A program made the position numbers and the translations under genes. Positions 33,081 through 40,658 of a DNA stretch of 64,000 nucleotides are shown piece by piece (the stretch's first letter is position 1; every line of letters starts with the position of its first letter). The DNA lies in NCBI GenBank assembly GCA_003600225.1, contig QZFT01000019.1, positions 62,001-126,000 on the forward strand. Direction: 5' to 3'. The notes under the pieces are model-generated. The model was not told where the DNA came from. It made no database searches and saw only the letters and a program-made list of their open reading frames with translations. The stretch is from Pseudonocardiaceae bacterium YIM PH 21723 (lineage in GTDB: Bacteria; Actinomycetota; Actinomycetes; Mycobacteriales; Pseudonocardiaceae).

Positions 33081-33911
33081 ATGAGTTCACGGTTCGCGGT
33101 CCTCGGTTCGCCGGTGCAGCACTCGCTTTCGCCAGTGCTGCACCGCGCGGCCTTCACGGCGCTCAGCCTGTCCTTCACCTACGAACGGGTGGAGTGTGAC
33201 GAGCACCGGCTGCCCCAGCTGATCGCCGAGCCCGGCTGGACCGGGTTCTCGGTCACCATGCCCGGCAAACACGTCGCCCTGACGGCGGCCGACCGGGTCA
33301 CCGACCGGGCCCGCGCCGTCGGTGCGGCGAACACCCTGGTCCGCACCGACGAGGGCTGGCTGGCCGACTGCACCGACGTGGACGGCGTCTCCGGCGCCCT
33401 GCGCTCGGCCGCCGGGCTGTCCTATGTGGACAGCGCACTGATCCTCGGTGCGGGTGGCACCACCCTGGCCGCCATCGTCGCGCTGGCCGGGATGGGAGCC
33501 CAGGAGATCACCCTCGCCGTCCGCAACCCCGACCGGGCGGCGGACGCGGTGCGTTGCGCGGAACAGCAGGGCCTGCGCACCCGGGTCCTGCGCCTCGGCG
33601 CCACCGACCTGTCCGGCCTGGCCGCGCACAGCTCGGTCACTATCAGCACGCTGCCCGGGGGAGCGGCCGACGGTTACGTGTCCGAACTGGTGCGTGCCCC
33701 CGCGCTGCTGGACGTGATCTACCACCCCTGGCCGACGCCCCTCGCGACCGCGGCGAAGGCCAAGGGGATCGCGTTCGCCACCGGCCTGGACATGCTGCTG
33801 CACCAGGCCTTCGGTCAGGCCGAACACTTCACCGGCATGCCCGCGCCCCGCGAAGCCATGCGGGACGCGCTGCGCATCGCCACCGGCAACGAGCTCGAGC
33901 TCCCGCTCTGA
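33081..33911 (+). CDS. aroE: Shikimate dehydrogenase
   Basis: 276 residues from ATG 33081. The substrate-binding N-terminal domain starts with FAVLGSPVQHSLSPVLHRAAF and has the catalytic Lys in TMPGKHVAL; the next conserved blocks are GAANTLVR and DCTDVDGV. The NADP domain has the GAGGTTLAAIVAL loop. It reduces 3-dehydroshikimate to shikimate. The other shikimate genes lie 11 kb downstream. It is the intact copy in a region containing two decayed aroE 5' fragments. A palindrome follows its stop. Confidence 0.95.
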   Translation: MSSRFAVLGSPVQHSLSPVLHRAAFTALSLSFTYERVECDEHRLPQLIAEPGWTGFSVTMPGKHVALTAADRVTDRARAVGAANTLVRTDEGWLADCTDVDGVSGALRSAAGLSYVDSALILGAGGTTLAAIVALAGMGAQEITLAVRNPDRAADAVRCAEQQGLRTRVLRLGATDLSGLAAHSSVTISTLPGGAADGYVSELVRAPALLDVIYHPWPTPLATAAKAKGIAFATGLDMLLHQAFGQAEHFTGMPAPREAMRDALRIATGNELELPL

Positions 33912-33914
33912 GTG

Positions 33915-33938
33915 GAGCACTTTCCATGGAAAGTGCTC
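33915..33938. terminator. Perfect 24-bp palindrome between aroE and the convergent HAD gene
   Basis: GAGCACTTTCC followed by its exact complement around the centre AT. It starts 3 bp after the aroE stop and overlaps the last base pairs of the HAD reading frame. A second copy of the core ACTTTCCATGGAAAGT lies at 33967-33982. Confidence 0.6.
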
Positions 33939-34617
33939 AGCTGGTGGTCGTCTTGGGTGCGGGGGCACTTTCCATGGAAAGTCCGGTGATCGGCCAGGCG
34001 ACCTCGGTGTAGTCGCGCACGATCACGTGCGCCTCCGCCAGTTGCTCCGCCGGAACCGTGTTGCCCACCGCGATGGTGTGCGCGCCCGCCGCCCGCGCGG
34101 CGGCGACTCCCGCCGGGGTGTCCTCGAACACGATGACATCGCCGGCGTCCACGCCCAGCCGCTGGCAGGCCAGCAGGTAGCCGTCCGGAGCGGGCTTGCC
34201 GTTGACCACCTCTTCGGCGGTGACGATGGCCGACATCAGGTCGAGCACCTCCAGCCGGGCCAGGTGTCCCCGGACGTGCGGTGAGGTCCCGGAGGACACC
34301 ACGCCCAGGGTGACCCCGTCGGCGTGCAGCTGCCGGATGAACTCCGGCGCACCGGTGATCGGGCCGGGAGCGGGCAGGTCCGGGTCGGTGAAGTAGCCCA
34401 TGCACTCGGCGCTCAGTTCCTCCGGCGTGCGGCCGGGGAAGTGGTGCATGAAGGCGGGCAGCACCTCGTGACCCCGTCGACCGGCGAATCCGGTCAGCTC
34501 CGCGTCGGTGATCGGCGCGGAGTAGAGCTCGAACAGCCGGCGCCACGCCGCCTTGCTCTGCGGCTCGGTGTCCACCAGCGTTCCGTCGAGATCGAACAGC
34601 ACTGCCGAAGGCGTCAT
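33937..34617 (-). CDS. HAD-family phosphatase, beta-phosphoglucomutase-like
   Basis: 226 residues from ATG 34617 with GGGGGA upstream; a TTG two codons earlier is less likely. HAD motif I is FDLDGTLVDT, motif II VVSSGTSP, motif III near NGKPAPDGYLLA and motif IV VFEDTPAGVAAARAAG. It should dephosphorylate a small sugar phosphate or similar. The last 14 residues (LSMESAPAPKTTTS) are encoded by the second copy of the ACTTTCCATGGAAAGT palindrome and the spacer after it, so the C-terminal tail looks like captured intergenic DNA. Confidence 0.88.
   Translation of the reverse strand: MTPSAVLFDLDGTLVDTEPQSKAAWRRLFELYSAPITDAELTGFAGRRGHEVLPAFMHHFPGRTPEELSAECMGYFTDPDLPAPGPITGAPEFIRQLHADGVTLGVVSSGTSPHVRGHLARLEVLDLMSAIVTAEEVVNGKPAPDGYLLACQRLGVDAGDVIVFEDTPAGVAAARAAGAHTIAVGNTVPAEQLAEAHVIVRDYTEVAWPITGLSMESAPAPKTTTS
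33967..33982. repeat. Second copy of ACTTTCCATGGAAAGT palindrome, inside HAD 3' end
   Basis: A 16-bp perfect palindrome identical to the core of the 33915-33938 copy, 28 bp away. It is translated as part of the HAD C-terminal tail. Confidence 0.7.
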
Positions 34618-34694
34618 CGCCAAGTCCCCCTGAGCTCGTCGTATACCCAGTCGACCATGGGGTCACGACGGGTCTCAAGGAACAGTGACGACGG

Positions 34695-35345
34695 CTACCC
34701 GCTGATCGGTCCGTAGATCGCCGCCGGGGTGCCGGTGGTCATGGCCCAGTACCGGTCGCCGTAGGACCAGTGCCACCACTCGGTCGGGTAGTTCACCAGT
34801 CCGGCGGTCTCCAGGGCCGAGCAGAGGATCTGCCGGTTCTCCTTGCCCTCCGCCGAGATGTTGGTCGCGGCGGTGTAGCAGGCGCCGTCGTGTTCCTCCG
34901 GCGGAGCGTTGAGCCTGCCGCCCATGTCCAGCTCGCCGCCGTCGGCCGCGCACAGCGTCAGGTCCACCGCCGCGCCCGCCACGTGCGGGCCGATGGCCGG
35001 CGGGGACAGTGACCGGCTGGTCTGCTGGTACAGGTGGTCGTCGCTCCAGCCCGGGTTGTCCCGGCGCAGCTGCTCCGCGTACTGCTGGAAGTACTTGGCC
35101 TGCAACCGCATCGGCCGCCGGCCCTCGTAGATCATCAGGGCGGTGCCCGTGGGCAGCAGGCTGGCGGCCAGCCGCAGCCGCTCGACCAGCCCGGCCCGCA
35201 GCTGCGCGTAGATCCCGGCCTGGTCGGCGTAGGTGGCGTTCATCCGGAACTCCGGGAACTTGCGCACGTCCACCAGGGGCTCGCCGCACTCCAGCACGGG
35301 CAGGTCCGCCACGCGTGGGTCGCACATCAACACGATCTCGGCCAT
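34695..35345 (-). CDS. D-Ala-D-Ala dipeptidase, VanX-like (peptidase M15D)
   Basis: 216 residues from ATG 35345 (MAEIVLMCDPRV). Zinc-site residues typical of VanX/DdpX are visible: GPHVAGAAVDLTL (HxxxxxxD) and the C-terminal EWWHWSYGD, supplying the catalytic Glu and third zinc ligand His. There is no signal peptide, so a cytoplasmic role in D-Ala-D-Ala turnover or nutrient recycling is expected; no VanA/VanH partner is present, so glycopeptide resistance is not implied. The longer upstream frame runs into the cobalamin-operon leader and was rejected. Confidence 0.88.
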   Translation of the reverse strand: MAEIVLMCDPRVADLPVLECGEPLVDVRKFPEFRMNATYADQAGIYAQLRAGLVERLRLAASLLPTGTALMIYEGRRPMRLQAKYFQQYAEQLRRDNPGWSDDHLYQQTSRSLSPPAIGPHVAGAAVDLTLCAADGGELDMGGRLNAPPEEHDGACYTAATNISAEGKENRQILCSALETAGLVNYPTEWWHWSYGDRYWAMTTGTPAAIYGPISG

Positions 35346-35404
35346 ACGATCATTCTCGCCGAGCCGGTCACATCCCGCATGACCAGGCGCAACGAAGTGA
35401 TCTC

Positions 35405-35575
35405 GACACTTGAATCCCATCGCTTGCGTCAGCAAGCATGAAGGAAAGCGTATTCAGGTGGGGGAAGTCCGGTCGAAGTCCGGCGCTGACCCGCAACGGT
35501 AGTTCGTGCATGGCGCGCGAGGAGCCCGATCACCCACCGAATGCCAGCGGCTCCCCGTCGAGGTCATGCGGATCG
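35405..35575 (+). ncRNA. Cobalamin (AdoCbl-type) riboswitch
   Basis: The conserved core of the B12 riboswitch is readable at 35457-35503: GGGGGAAGTCCGG, then GAAGTCCGGCGCTGACCCGC and AACGGTA. The helix flanks CACTTGAAT/ATTCAGGTG fold just before it. A B12-box-like GAGGAGCCCGATC follows at about 35519. It precedes a lipoprotein-permease-ATPase operon of the BtuFCD type, so cobalamin binding should switch that operon off, probably by masking the start region. The outer boundaries are estimates. Confidence 0.9.
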
Positions 35576-35632
35576 GAGCCCGGGGGCGATCCGGGCACGA
35601 TTTTCGGACCGCTACCGAAAGGTGTTGCCCCC

Positions 35633-36586
35633 ATGCGGGCTGTATCCACCCTGCTCGTCGCACTGCTGTGCCTCACGGCCTGCGGTGCTCCGGCCGCCCA
35701 GAAGGCGACCGGCAAGATCGAGGTCACCAGCTGTGGCCGCAACCAACTGTTCACCGACACCCCCAAGCGGGTGCTGGTCATCCATCAGCACCCCACCGAG
35801 ATGCTCGTCGCTCTCGGCCTGACCGACAAGATCGTCGGCATGGCGTATCCGGACGACAAGACTCCACCGCAGTCCATCGCGGCCGACTACAACAAGGTCA
35901 AGCTGATCTCGGAGAAGGCCCCCTCCTTCGAACAGGTCCTCGCCGCCGAGCCCGACCTGGTGGTCGGCGGTTACACCAGTGCCTTCGACGAAAAGCAGGG
36001 CCTGGGCAGGCAACGCCTGGAGGACAAGGGCATCCGCACCCTGCTGCTGTCCGAGTCCTGCTCCGAGGGCGCGGGCACCATGGAACAGCTGACCACGGAC
36101 CTGTCCCTGTTCGGCAAGGTCTTCGGCATCCAGGACCGGGCCAAGGCGTTGTCCGACAACCTCACCGGCCGTATCGCCAAGGTGCAGCAGGCGGTCAAGG
36201 ACAAGCCACAGGTCCCGGTGTTCTTCTACGACAGCGGTCAGGACGCCCCGCTCACCGTCGGCCGTCGTGGCCTGGGCAACGCGCTCGCCACCGCCGCCGG
36301 CGGCAAGAACATCTTCGACGACGTGGACAAGGCGTGGGGCAAGGGCGCCTGGGAACAGGTGGCGGCCAAGACCCCGCAGGCCGTCGTGTTCCTGGACTAC
36401 CTCGAGGGCGGCAAGCTCGACGAGAAGCAGAAGTTCCTGGAGAGCCAGCCTCTCGCGTCCGCGACACCGGGTGTGAAGGCCAAGCGGTACGCCACCGTCA
36501 GCCTGATGGAGATGACCGAGGGCATCCGGGTCGCGGACACCGTCGAGAAACTCGCGAAGCTGCTCCACCCGGAGTCGATGAAGTGA
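35633..36586 (+). CDS. Cobalamin-type ABC transporter substrate-binding lipoprotein (BtuF-like)
   Basis: 317 residues from ATG 35633. A lipoprotein signal peptide ends in lipobox LTAC with Cys17 as the lipid anchor. The Peripla_BP_2 fold is recognisable: PKRVLVIHQHPTEMLVALGL, SFEQVLAAEPDLVVGGY and the long connecting helix AKALSDNLTGRIAKVQQAV. It should capture cobalamin or a corrinoid outside the membrane; the riboswitch decides for cobalamin over siderophore. The frame is open upstream through the riboswitch, but only this start gives a lipoprotein. It overlaps the permease gene (GTGA). Confidence 0.9.
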   Translation: MRAVSTLLVALLCLTACGAPAAQKATGKIEVTSCGRNQLFTDTPKRVLVIHQHPTEMLVALGLTDKIVGMAYPDDKTPPQSIAADYNKVKLISEKAPSFEQVLAAEPDLVVGGYTSAFDEKQGLGRQRLEDKGIRTLLLSESCSEGAGTMEQLTTDLSLFGKVFGIQDRAKALSDNLTGRIAKVQQAVKDKPQVPVFFYDSGQDAPLTVGRRGLGNALATAAGGKNIFDDVDKAWGKGAWEQVAAKTPQAVVFLDYLEGGKLDEKQKFLESQPLASATPGVKAKRYATVSLMEMTEGIRVADTVEKLAKLLHPESMK

Positions 36587-37614
36587 GGCGGTTCGCGCTG
36601 CCGGCCGTGCTGGTGGCACTCTGCGTGGCCCTGCCCCTGGCGGCCGGGCTCGCATTGTCCGTCGGCTCGGTGAAGCTGCCCCTGGCCGACGTCTGGGCGA
36701 TCATCGTCAACGGGATCGCGCCCGGGGCGATCGAGCCGTGGTGGCCCCCGGTGCGCGAGGCGATCATCTTCGATGCCCGGATGCCCAGGGTGGTGCTGGC
36801 CATGGTGGTCGGCGCCGCCCTGGCCGTCGCCGGAGCCGTCGCCCAGACGGCGACCCGCAACCCGCTCGCCGACCCGTACCTGCTCGGGGTGTCCAACGGG
36901 GCCGGGCTGGCGGTGGTCCTGCTGGTCGTGTTCGGGTTCGGCGCCGGCCTGTTCGGCACGCTGACCCTGCCGATCGCCGCGTTCGCCGGTGCGCTGCTCG
37001 CCCTGGCCGTGGCCATGGTGATCAGTGGCCGCGGTGGGTCGATCGTCGTACTGCTGCTGTGTGGCCTGGCCGTCGGGCAGACTTTCGGCGCGGTGAGCTC
37101 GATCATCCTGTTCGGCTGGGCCAAGGGGAACCAGACCGAGCAGGTGTTGTTCTGGCTGGCCGGCGGATTCGGCGATGCCCGATGGCACATGGTCGCGGTG
37201 CCCGGTGTGGTGCTGTTGCTGGTCAGCGCCGGGATCATGATGGCGGGCCGGTGGATCGACCTGCTGCACGCCGGTGACGACAGCGCCGCCGCGCTCGGGG
37301 TGAACCCGGGCGCGCTGCGGATGGTGCTGCTGCTGGTCGTCTCCCTGGTCGCCGGGGCGAGCGTCGCGGTGGCGGGCGGGATCGGGTTCGTCGGACTGCT
37401 CGTGCCCCACGGCGCCCGGGCACTCGTCGGCGCGGCCACCAGGCGGCTGCTCCCGGTCGCCGCCCTGCTCGGCGCGTTGTTCCTGGTGCTGTGCGATCTC
37501 CTCGCCCGCTCGATGGCGCCGCCGATCGAGGTACCGGTCGGCCTGATCACCGCCGCCATCGGCGGACCGGTGTTCCTGTACGTGCTGCTACGGCACCGGC
37601 GGAGGTTCGGATGA
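36583..37614 (+). CDS. ABC transporter permease, FecCD/BtuC family
   Basis: 343 residues from GTG 36583. About ten membrane helices, with the family signatures DARMPRVVLAMVVGAALAVAGA, TRNPLADPYLLGVSNGAGLAVVL and GGIGFVGLLVPHGAR, the last being the cytoplasmic loop that contacts the ATPase. It forms the translocation pore for the cobalamin-type importer. It overlaps both neighbours by four bases, so the three genes are translated together. Confidence 0.94.
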   Translation: MRRFALPAVLVALCVALPLAAGLALSVGSVKLPLADVWAIIVNGIAPGAIEPWWPPVREAIIFDARMPRVVLAMVVGAALAVAGAVAQTATRNPLADPYLLGVSNGAGLAVVLLVVFGFGAGLFGTLTLPIAAFAGALLALAVAMVISGRGGSIVVLLLCGLAVGQTFGAVSSIILFGWAKGNQTEQVLFWLAGGFGDARWHMVAVPGVVLLLVSAGIMMAGRWIDLLHAGDDSAAALGVNPGALRMVLLLVVSLVAGASVAVAGGIGFVGLLVPHGARALVGAATRRLLPVAALLGALFLVLCDLLARSMAPPIEVPVGLITAAIGGPVFLYVLLRHRRRFG

Positions 37615-38378
37615 TCGTGCGGATCGAGGACCTGCGGGTCGCCCTCGGCGGCAAGCAGATCCTGTCCGGGGCCGGACTCGAAGCCGCCCCCGGCGAGATG
37701 TTCGGCCTGATCGGCCCCAACGGCAGCGGTAAGTCCACCCTGCTGCGCACGCTGTACCGGGCATTGCGGCCGGACGGCGGCGTGATCGAGATCGACGGCA
37801 CGGACACCAGATCCCTGCGCCGCCGGGACCAGGCCCGGCTGTTGTCGGCGTCCACCCAGGATTCCGACCACACGGCCGCGTTGTCGGTGGGCGAGGTGGT
37901 GGAGAGCGGTCGCACCGCTCACCTGGGACTCGTCGGTGGCCTGCGCGCCGAGGACACCGCCGCCGTGCAGCGGGCGCTGACGGCCACTGACCTGCTGCAC
38001 CTGGTCGGCCAGGACGTGCGCACATTGTCCGGTGGCGAGCGGCAGCGGGTGTCCCTGGCCAGGGCCCTGGCGACCGAGCCGCGGATCCTGGTCCTCGATG
38101 AGCCGACCAACCACCTGGACCTGCGGCATCAGCTGGAGATCCTCGGCCTGCTGCGCGCCAAGGTGGCCGACGGGCTTGCGGTGCTGATCACGCTGCACGA
38201 CCTGCGGCTGGCCGCCGAGTACTGCGACCGGCTGGCCGTGCTGGATCGGGGTGGGATCCAGGCAGTGGGCACCCCGGCCGAGGTGCTCAGTACCGAGCTG
38301 CTGGCCGGGGTGTTCGGCGTGGCCGGTGAATTCGCCGGCGGCCGCCTGCATATTCACGGTCTGGCTCACAGGCCGTGA
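37611..38378 (+). CDS. ABC transporter ATP-binding protein, BtuD/FecE-like
   Basis: 255 residues from ATG 37611 (ATGA overlap). Walker A GPNGSGKST, Q-loop STQDSDHTAAL, signature LSGGERQRVSLARALA, Walker B ILVLDEPTNHLD and switch His in TLHDLRLA are all intact. It powers the adjacent permease. Its 3' end overlaps the 3' end of the convergent hydrolase gene by 13 bp, so antisense overlap of the two transcripts is expected. Confidence 0.95.
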   Translation: MIVRIEDLRVALGGKQILSGAGLEAAPGEMFGLIGPNGSGKSTLLRTLYRALRPDGGVIEIDGTDTRSLRRRDQARLLSASTQDSDHTAALSVGEVVESGRTAHLGLVGGLRAEDTAAVQRALTATDLLHLVGQDVRTLSGGERQRVSLARALATEPRILVLDEPTNHLDLRHQLEILGLLRAKVADGLAVLITLHDLRLAAEYCDRLAVLDRGGIQAVGTPAEVLSTELLAGVFGVAGEFAGGRLHIHGLAHRP

Positions 38379-39427
38379 GCTGCGGCCCAGCTGATCATCT
38401 TCGCGTAGAACTGCGGGGCGGTCGGATGGAAGACGAACGAGTGTCCCGCCTCGGGCACGATGAAGGTGTCGAAGGAGGACGCCTGGCCGAAGTAGCTCTG
38501 CTCACTGGCCTTCAGCGCTGCGGCCGATGAGCAGTCCGCGCCGATCAGCTTGATGCCGTTGATCACCGGCCCGCCACACATCGAGCCGTCCTTCTCGCCC
38601 ATCGCCAGCAGCACCGGCGCGGTGATCCGGCCCGAGACCGAGGTCAGCGGGACGAGCTCCCTGACGATGTCGGCGGCCTCGATCGCGGCTGCCACGTCCC
38701 GATGCGACTCGTCGTACTCGATGGCGCCCGGCGGATCCTGCGCCGGCAGGTGGAAGGCGATGTTCCGCCTGCCCGGCAGCGTGGTCACGTAACCGAGGTC
38801 CAGGCCCCGGCCGCGCAGCAGCGGGTCCGGGTCCAGCGGGGTCACCGGGCCGACGGAGGTGAACACCGGCACCAGGCCCGCGGCGTTGAACATGTGCGCC
38901 AGACCGGTGCTCACCACACCGTCGACGTCGTGATAGGTGGCCGCCTCGATCCGGACCAGGCCCGAGCCCAGCGAGTGACCGACCAGGATGACCTTGGCGA
39001 ACCGCTCCCGCACCTTGGTGATCACCTGGTGGATGGCGGCGGAGCCGGTCGGCCCGGTGACCAGGGTGTTGAACGGGTGAGAACTCTTGCCGGAGCCCAG
39101 CCGGTCCATGTTGAGTGTGGCGAATCCGGCGTTGTTCATCGCCTCGCGGTAGGAGGCGGCGCCCTGCGGCTGGTACTCCCAGACGGCCGCGTTGTAGGTG
39201 CCCCCGGGGACCAGGATCTGGATGGTGGTCGCGCCATCGGGCACACACAGCGTGCCGTTGATGTTCTGCTGGGTGCCCGCCACAGTGACCGGGTAGTTCT
39301 GTTCCTGGCAGGTGGCGGCACCCGCCCCGGCCGGAGCGGCCGCCGGGATGAGTGAGGCACCCACGAGCAATGCCGCAGCCGAGGCGAGGCGGCCGATGCC
39401 GATGAGTCGCACGGAGTTTTCCTTCAT
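38366..39427 (-). CDS. Secreted alpha/beta hydrolase
   Basis: 353 residues from ATG 39427; GTG 39430 is directly upstream. A Sec signal peptide (about 1-38, hydrophobic core ASAAALLVGASLIPAAAPAGAGAA) precedes an alpha/beta hydrolase fold with the nucleophile elbow GHSLG, an oxyanion region VPGG, and the final catalytic His in PEAGHSFVFH. Four cysteines could form disulfides in the exported enzyme. The substrate is unknown; no lid or polysaccharide-binding module is seen. Monocistronic, with its promoter shared divergently with the methyltransferase gene. Confidence 0.87.
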   Translation of the reverse strand: MKENSVRLIGIGRLASAAALLVGASLIPAAAPAGAGAATCQEQNYPVTVAGTQQNINGTLCVPDGATTIQILVPGGTYNAAVWEYQPQGAASYREAMNNAGFATLNMDRLGSGKSSHPFNTLVTGPTGSAAIHQVITKVRERFAKVILVGHSLGSGLVRIEAATYHDVDGVVSTGLAHMFNAAGLVPVFTSVGPVTPLDPDPLLRGRGLDLGYVTTLPGRRNIAFHLPAQDPPGAIEYDESHRDVAAAIEAADIVRELVPLTSVSGRITAPVLLAMGEKDGSMCGGPVINGIKLIGADCSSAAALKASEQSYFGQASSFDTFIVPEAGHSFVFHPTAPQFYAKMISWAAAHGL

Positions 39428-39504
39428 CACTGGGCTGGAGTGAAACGGAACACACGGCGACTGTACGCTTACGGGCTGTAGCAGAAGAACAGGGGCGCGA
39501 AACC

Positions 39505-40323
39505 GTGACGCAGGAAGCCGCCTGGACTCCGGATCACATCGACACCACGGTGCCCAGCGCTGCCCGGATCTACGACTACATGCTCGGTGGCGCGCACAAC
39601 TTCGCCGCGGATCGGCTGCTCGGCGCCAGGGTCATGACGATGGACCCGAACATCCGGGTCACCGCCAGGCTGATCAGGTCCGCGCTGGGCCGCATGGTGC
39701 GATTCCTGGTCGACCAGGGCATCCGGCAGTTCCTGGACCTCGGTTCCGGGATTCCGACGGTGGCGAACGTGCATGAGATCGCCCAGGGAATGGACCCCGT
39801 CTGCCGGGTGGTCTACGTCGACATCGATCCGATCGCGGTCGCGCACAGCGAACTCCTGCTGGTGGGCAACGGCCGGGCGGAGGTACTGGGCGCAGACCTG
39901 CGAAACCCGGATTCCGTGCTCTCCAGCGAGCAGGTCACCCGGCAGCTGAACCTGCAGGAGCCGATCGCCGTGCTGTGCTCGTCGGTGCTGCACTTCGTGA
40001 GCGATTCCGATGGTCTGCCGGACATCATGCGCACCTATCGGGACGCGGTGTGCAGCGGCAGCTATCTGGCCATCTCCCAGGTGGGACTGGGCATGGGAAC
40101 CGAGACCAAGGGCAAGGTGGACGACGCGTTGCGCAGGTCCGGCAGCCAGGAGCGGGTGACCGGACGGACCCGGGAGCAGGTGCTGGAGCTGTTCGGTGAG
40201 TTCGAACTGGTCGAGCCGGGGCTCGTCAACGCGGCCGGCTGGCGGCCGAGCGGACCCAGCGACATGTCCGGGCTGGGCACCGTGAACAAGGACTTCCACA
40301 CCGGGGTCGCCCGCAAGCTGTGA
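39505..40323 (+). CDS. SAM-dependent methyltransferase, DUF574/Methyltransf_19 family
   Basis: 272 residues from GTG 39505. It has the family N-terminus (IDTTVPSAARIYDYMLGGAHNFAADR), then motif I FLDLGSGIPT, motif II VVYVDIDPIAV, the acidic GADLRNP loop and VLCSSVLHFV. This family is abundant in actinomycetes and is mostly of unknown substrate. No partner gene is adjacent. A hairpin terminator separates it from the convergent ptsH operon. Confidence 0.9.
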   Translation: MTQEAAWTPDHIDTTVPSAARIYDYMLGGAHNFAADRLLGARVMTMDPNIRVTARLIRSALGRMVRFLVDQGIRQFLDLGSGIPTVANVHEIAQGMDPVCRVVYVDIDPIAVAHSELLLVGNGRAEVLGADLRNPDSVLSSEQVTRQLNLQEPIAVLCSSVLHFVSDSDGLPDIMRTYRDAVCSGSYLAISQVGLGMGTETKGKVDDALRRSGSQERVTGRTREQVLELFGEFELVEPGLVNAAGWRPSGPSDMSGLGTVNKDFHTGVARKL

Positions 40324-40330
40324 ACGGCCA

Positions 40331-40362
40331 GAAGGGCACCTCCACCAGGGGAGATGCCCTTC
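40331..40362. terminator. Bidirectional terminator between methyltransferase and ptsH
   Basis: GAAGGGCACCTCC pairs with GGAGATGCCCTTC (one non-canonical pair) around a short loop, between two convergent 3' ends. Confidence 0.75.
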
Positions 40363-40377
40363 CGGGGACCGGGTTTG

Positions 40378-40656
40378 TCAGGCGTCCAGGTCCGTCGCGA
40401 TCAGCTCGGCCACGGCGTCCAGGGCGGCGTCGGCGTTCTCGCCTTCGGCCTCCAGGATCACCTCGTCACCGTGCATCGCGCCCAGGGTCATCAGACCCAG
40501 GATGCTGGAGGCGTCCACCGGCTTGCCGTCCGCCTTGCGGATGGTGACCGTCACCTGGCCGTTGGCCTTGTGCTCTCCAGCGACCTTGGCCAGCGTCGCG
40601 GCGGGACGGGCGTGCAGCCCCACCTTGCTGGCCACGGTGACCTTGCGTTCCGGCAT
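40378..40656 (-). CDS. ptsH: Phosphocarrier protein HPr
   Basis: 92 residues from ATG 40656. His15 in GLHARPA is the phosphorylation site used by enzyme I; SSILGLMTLG around residues 50-59 corresponds to the regulatory-Ser region. It transfers phosphate from EI to EIIA. It follows the EIIC gene with only a 2-bp gap, so it belongs to the regulator-EIIC-HPr operon. A longer open frame upstream is the EIIC gene in another frame. No ptsI is in the window. Confidence 0.95.
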   Translation of the reverse strand: MPERKVTVASKVGLHARPAATLAKVAGEHKANGQVTVTIRKADGKPVDASSILGLMTLGAMHGDEVILEAEGENADAALDAVAELIATDLDA

Positions 40657-40658
40657 TG

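Noticed and set aside
34695-35345. VanX-like gene as evidence of glycopeptide resistance
   Set aside because: No VanH/VanA/VanRS partners nearby; stand-alone M15D dipeptidases are common in non-resistant bacteria.
36498-38369. 623-residue antisense frame over the B12 transporter genes
   Set aside because: Shadow frame; the three overlapping sense genes have complete motifs.
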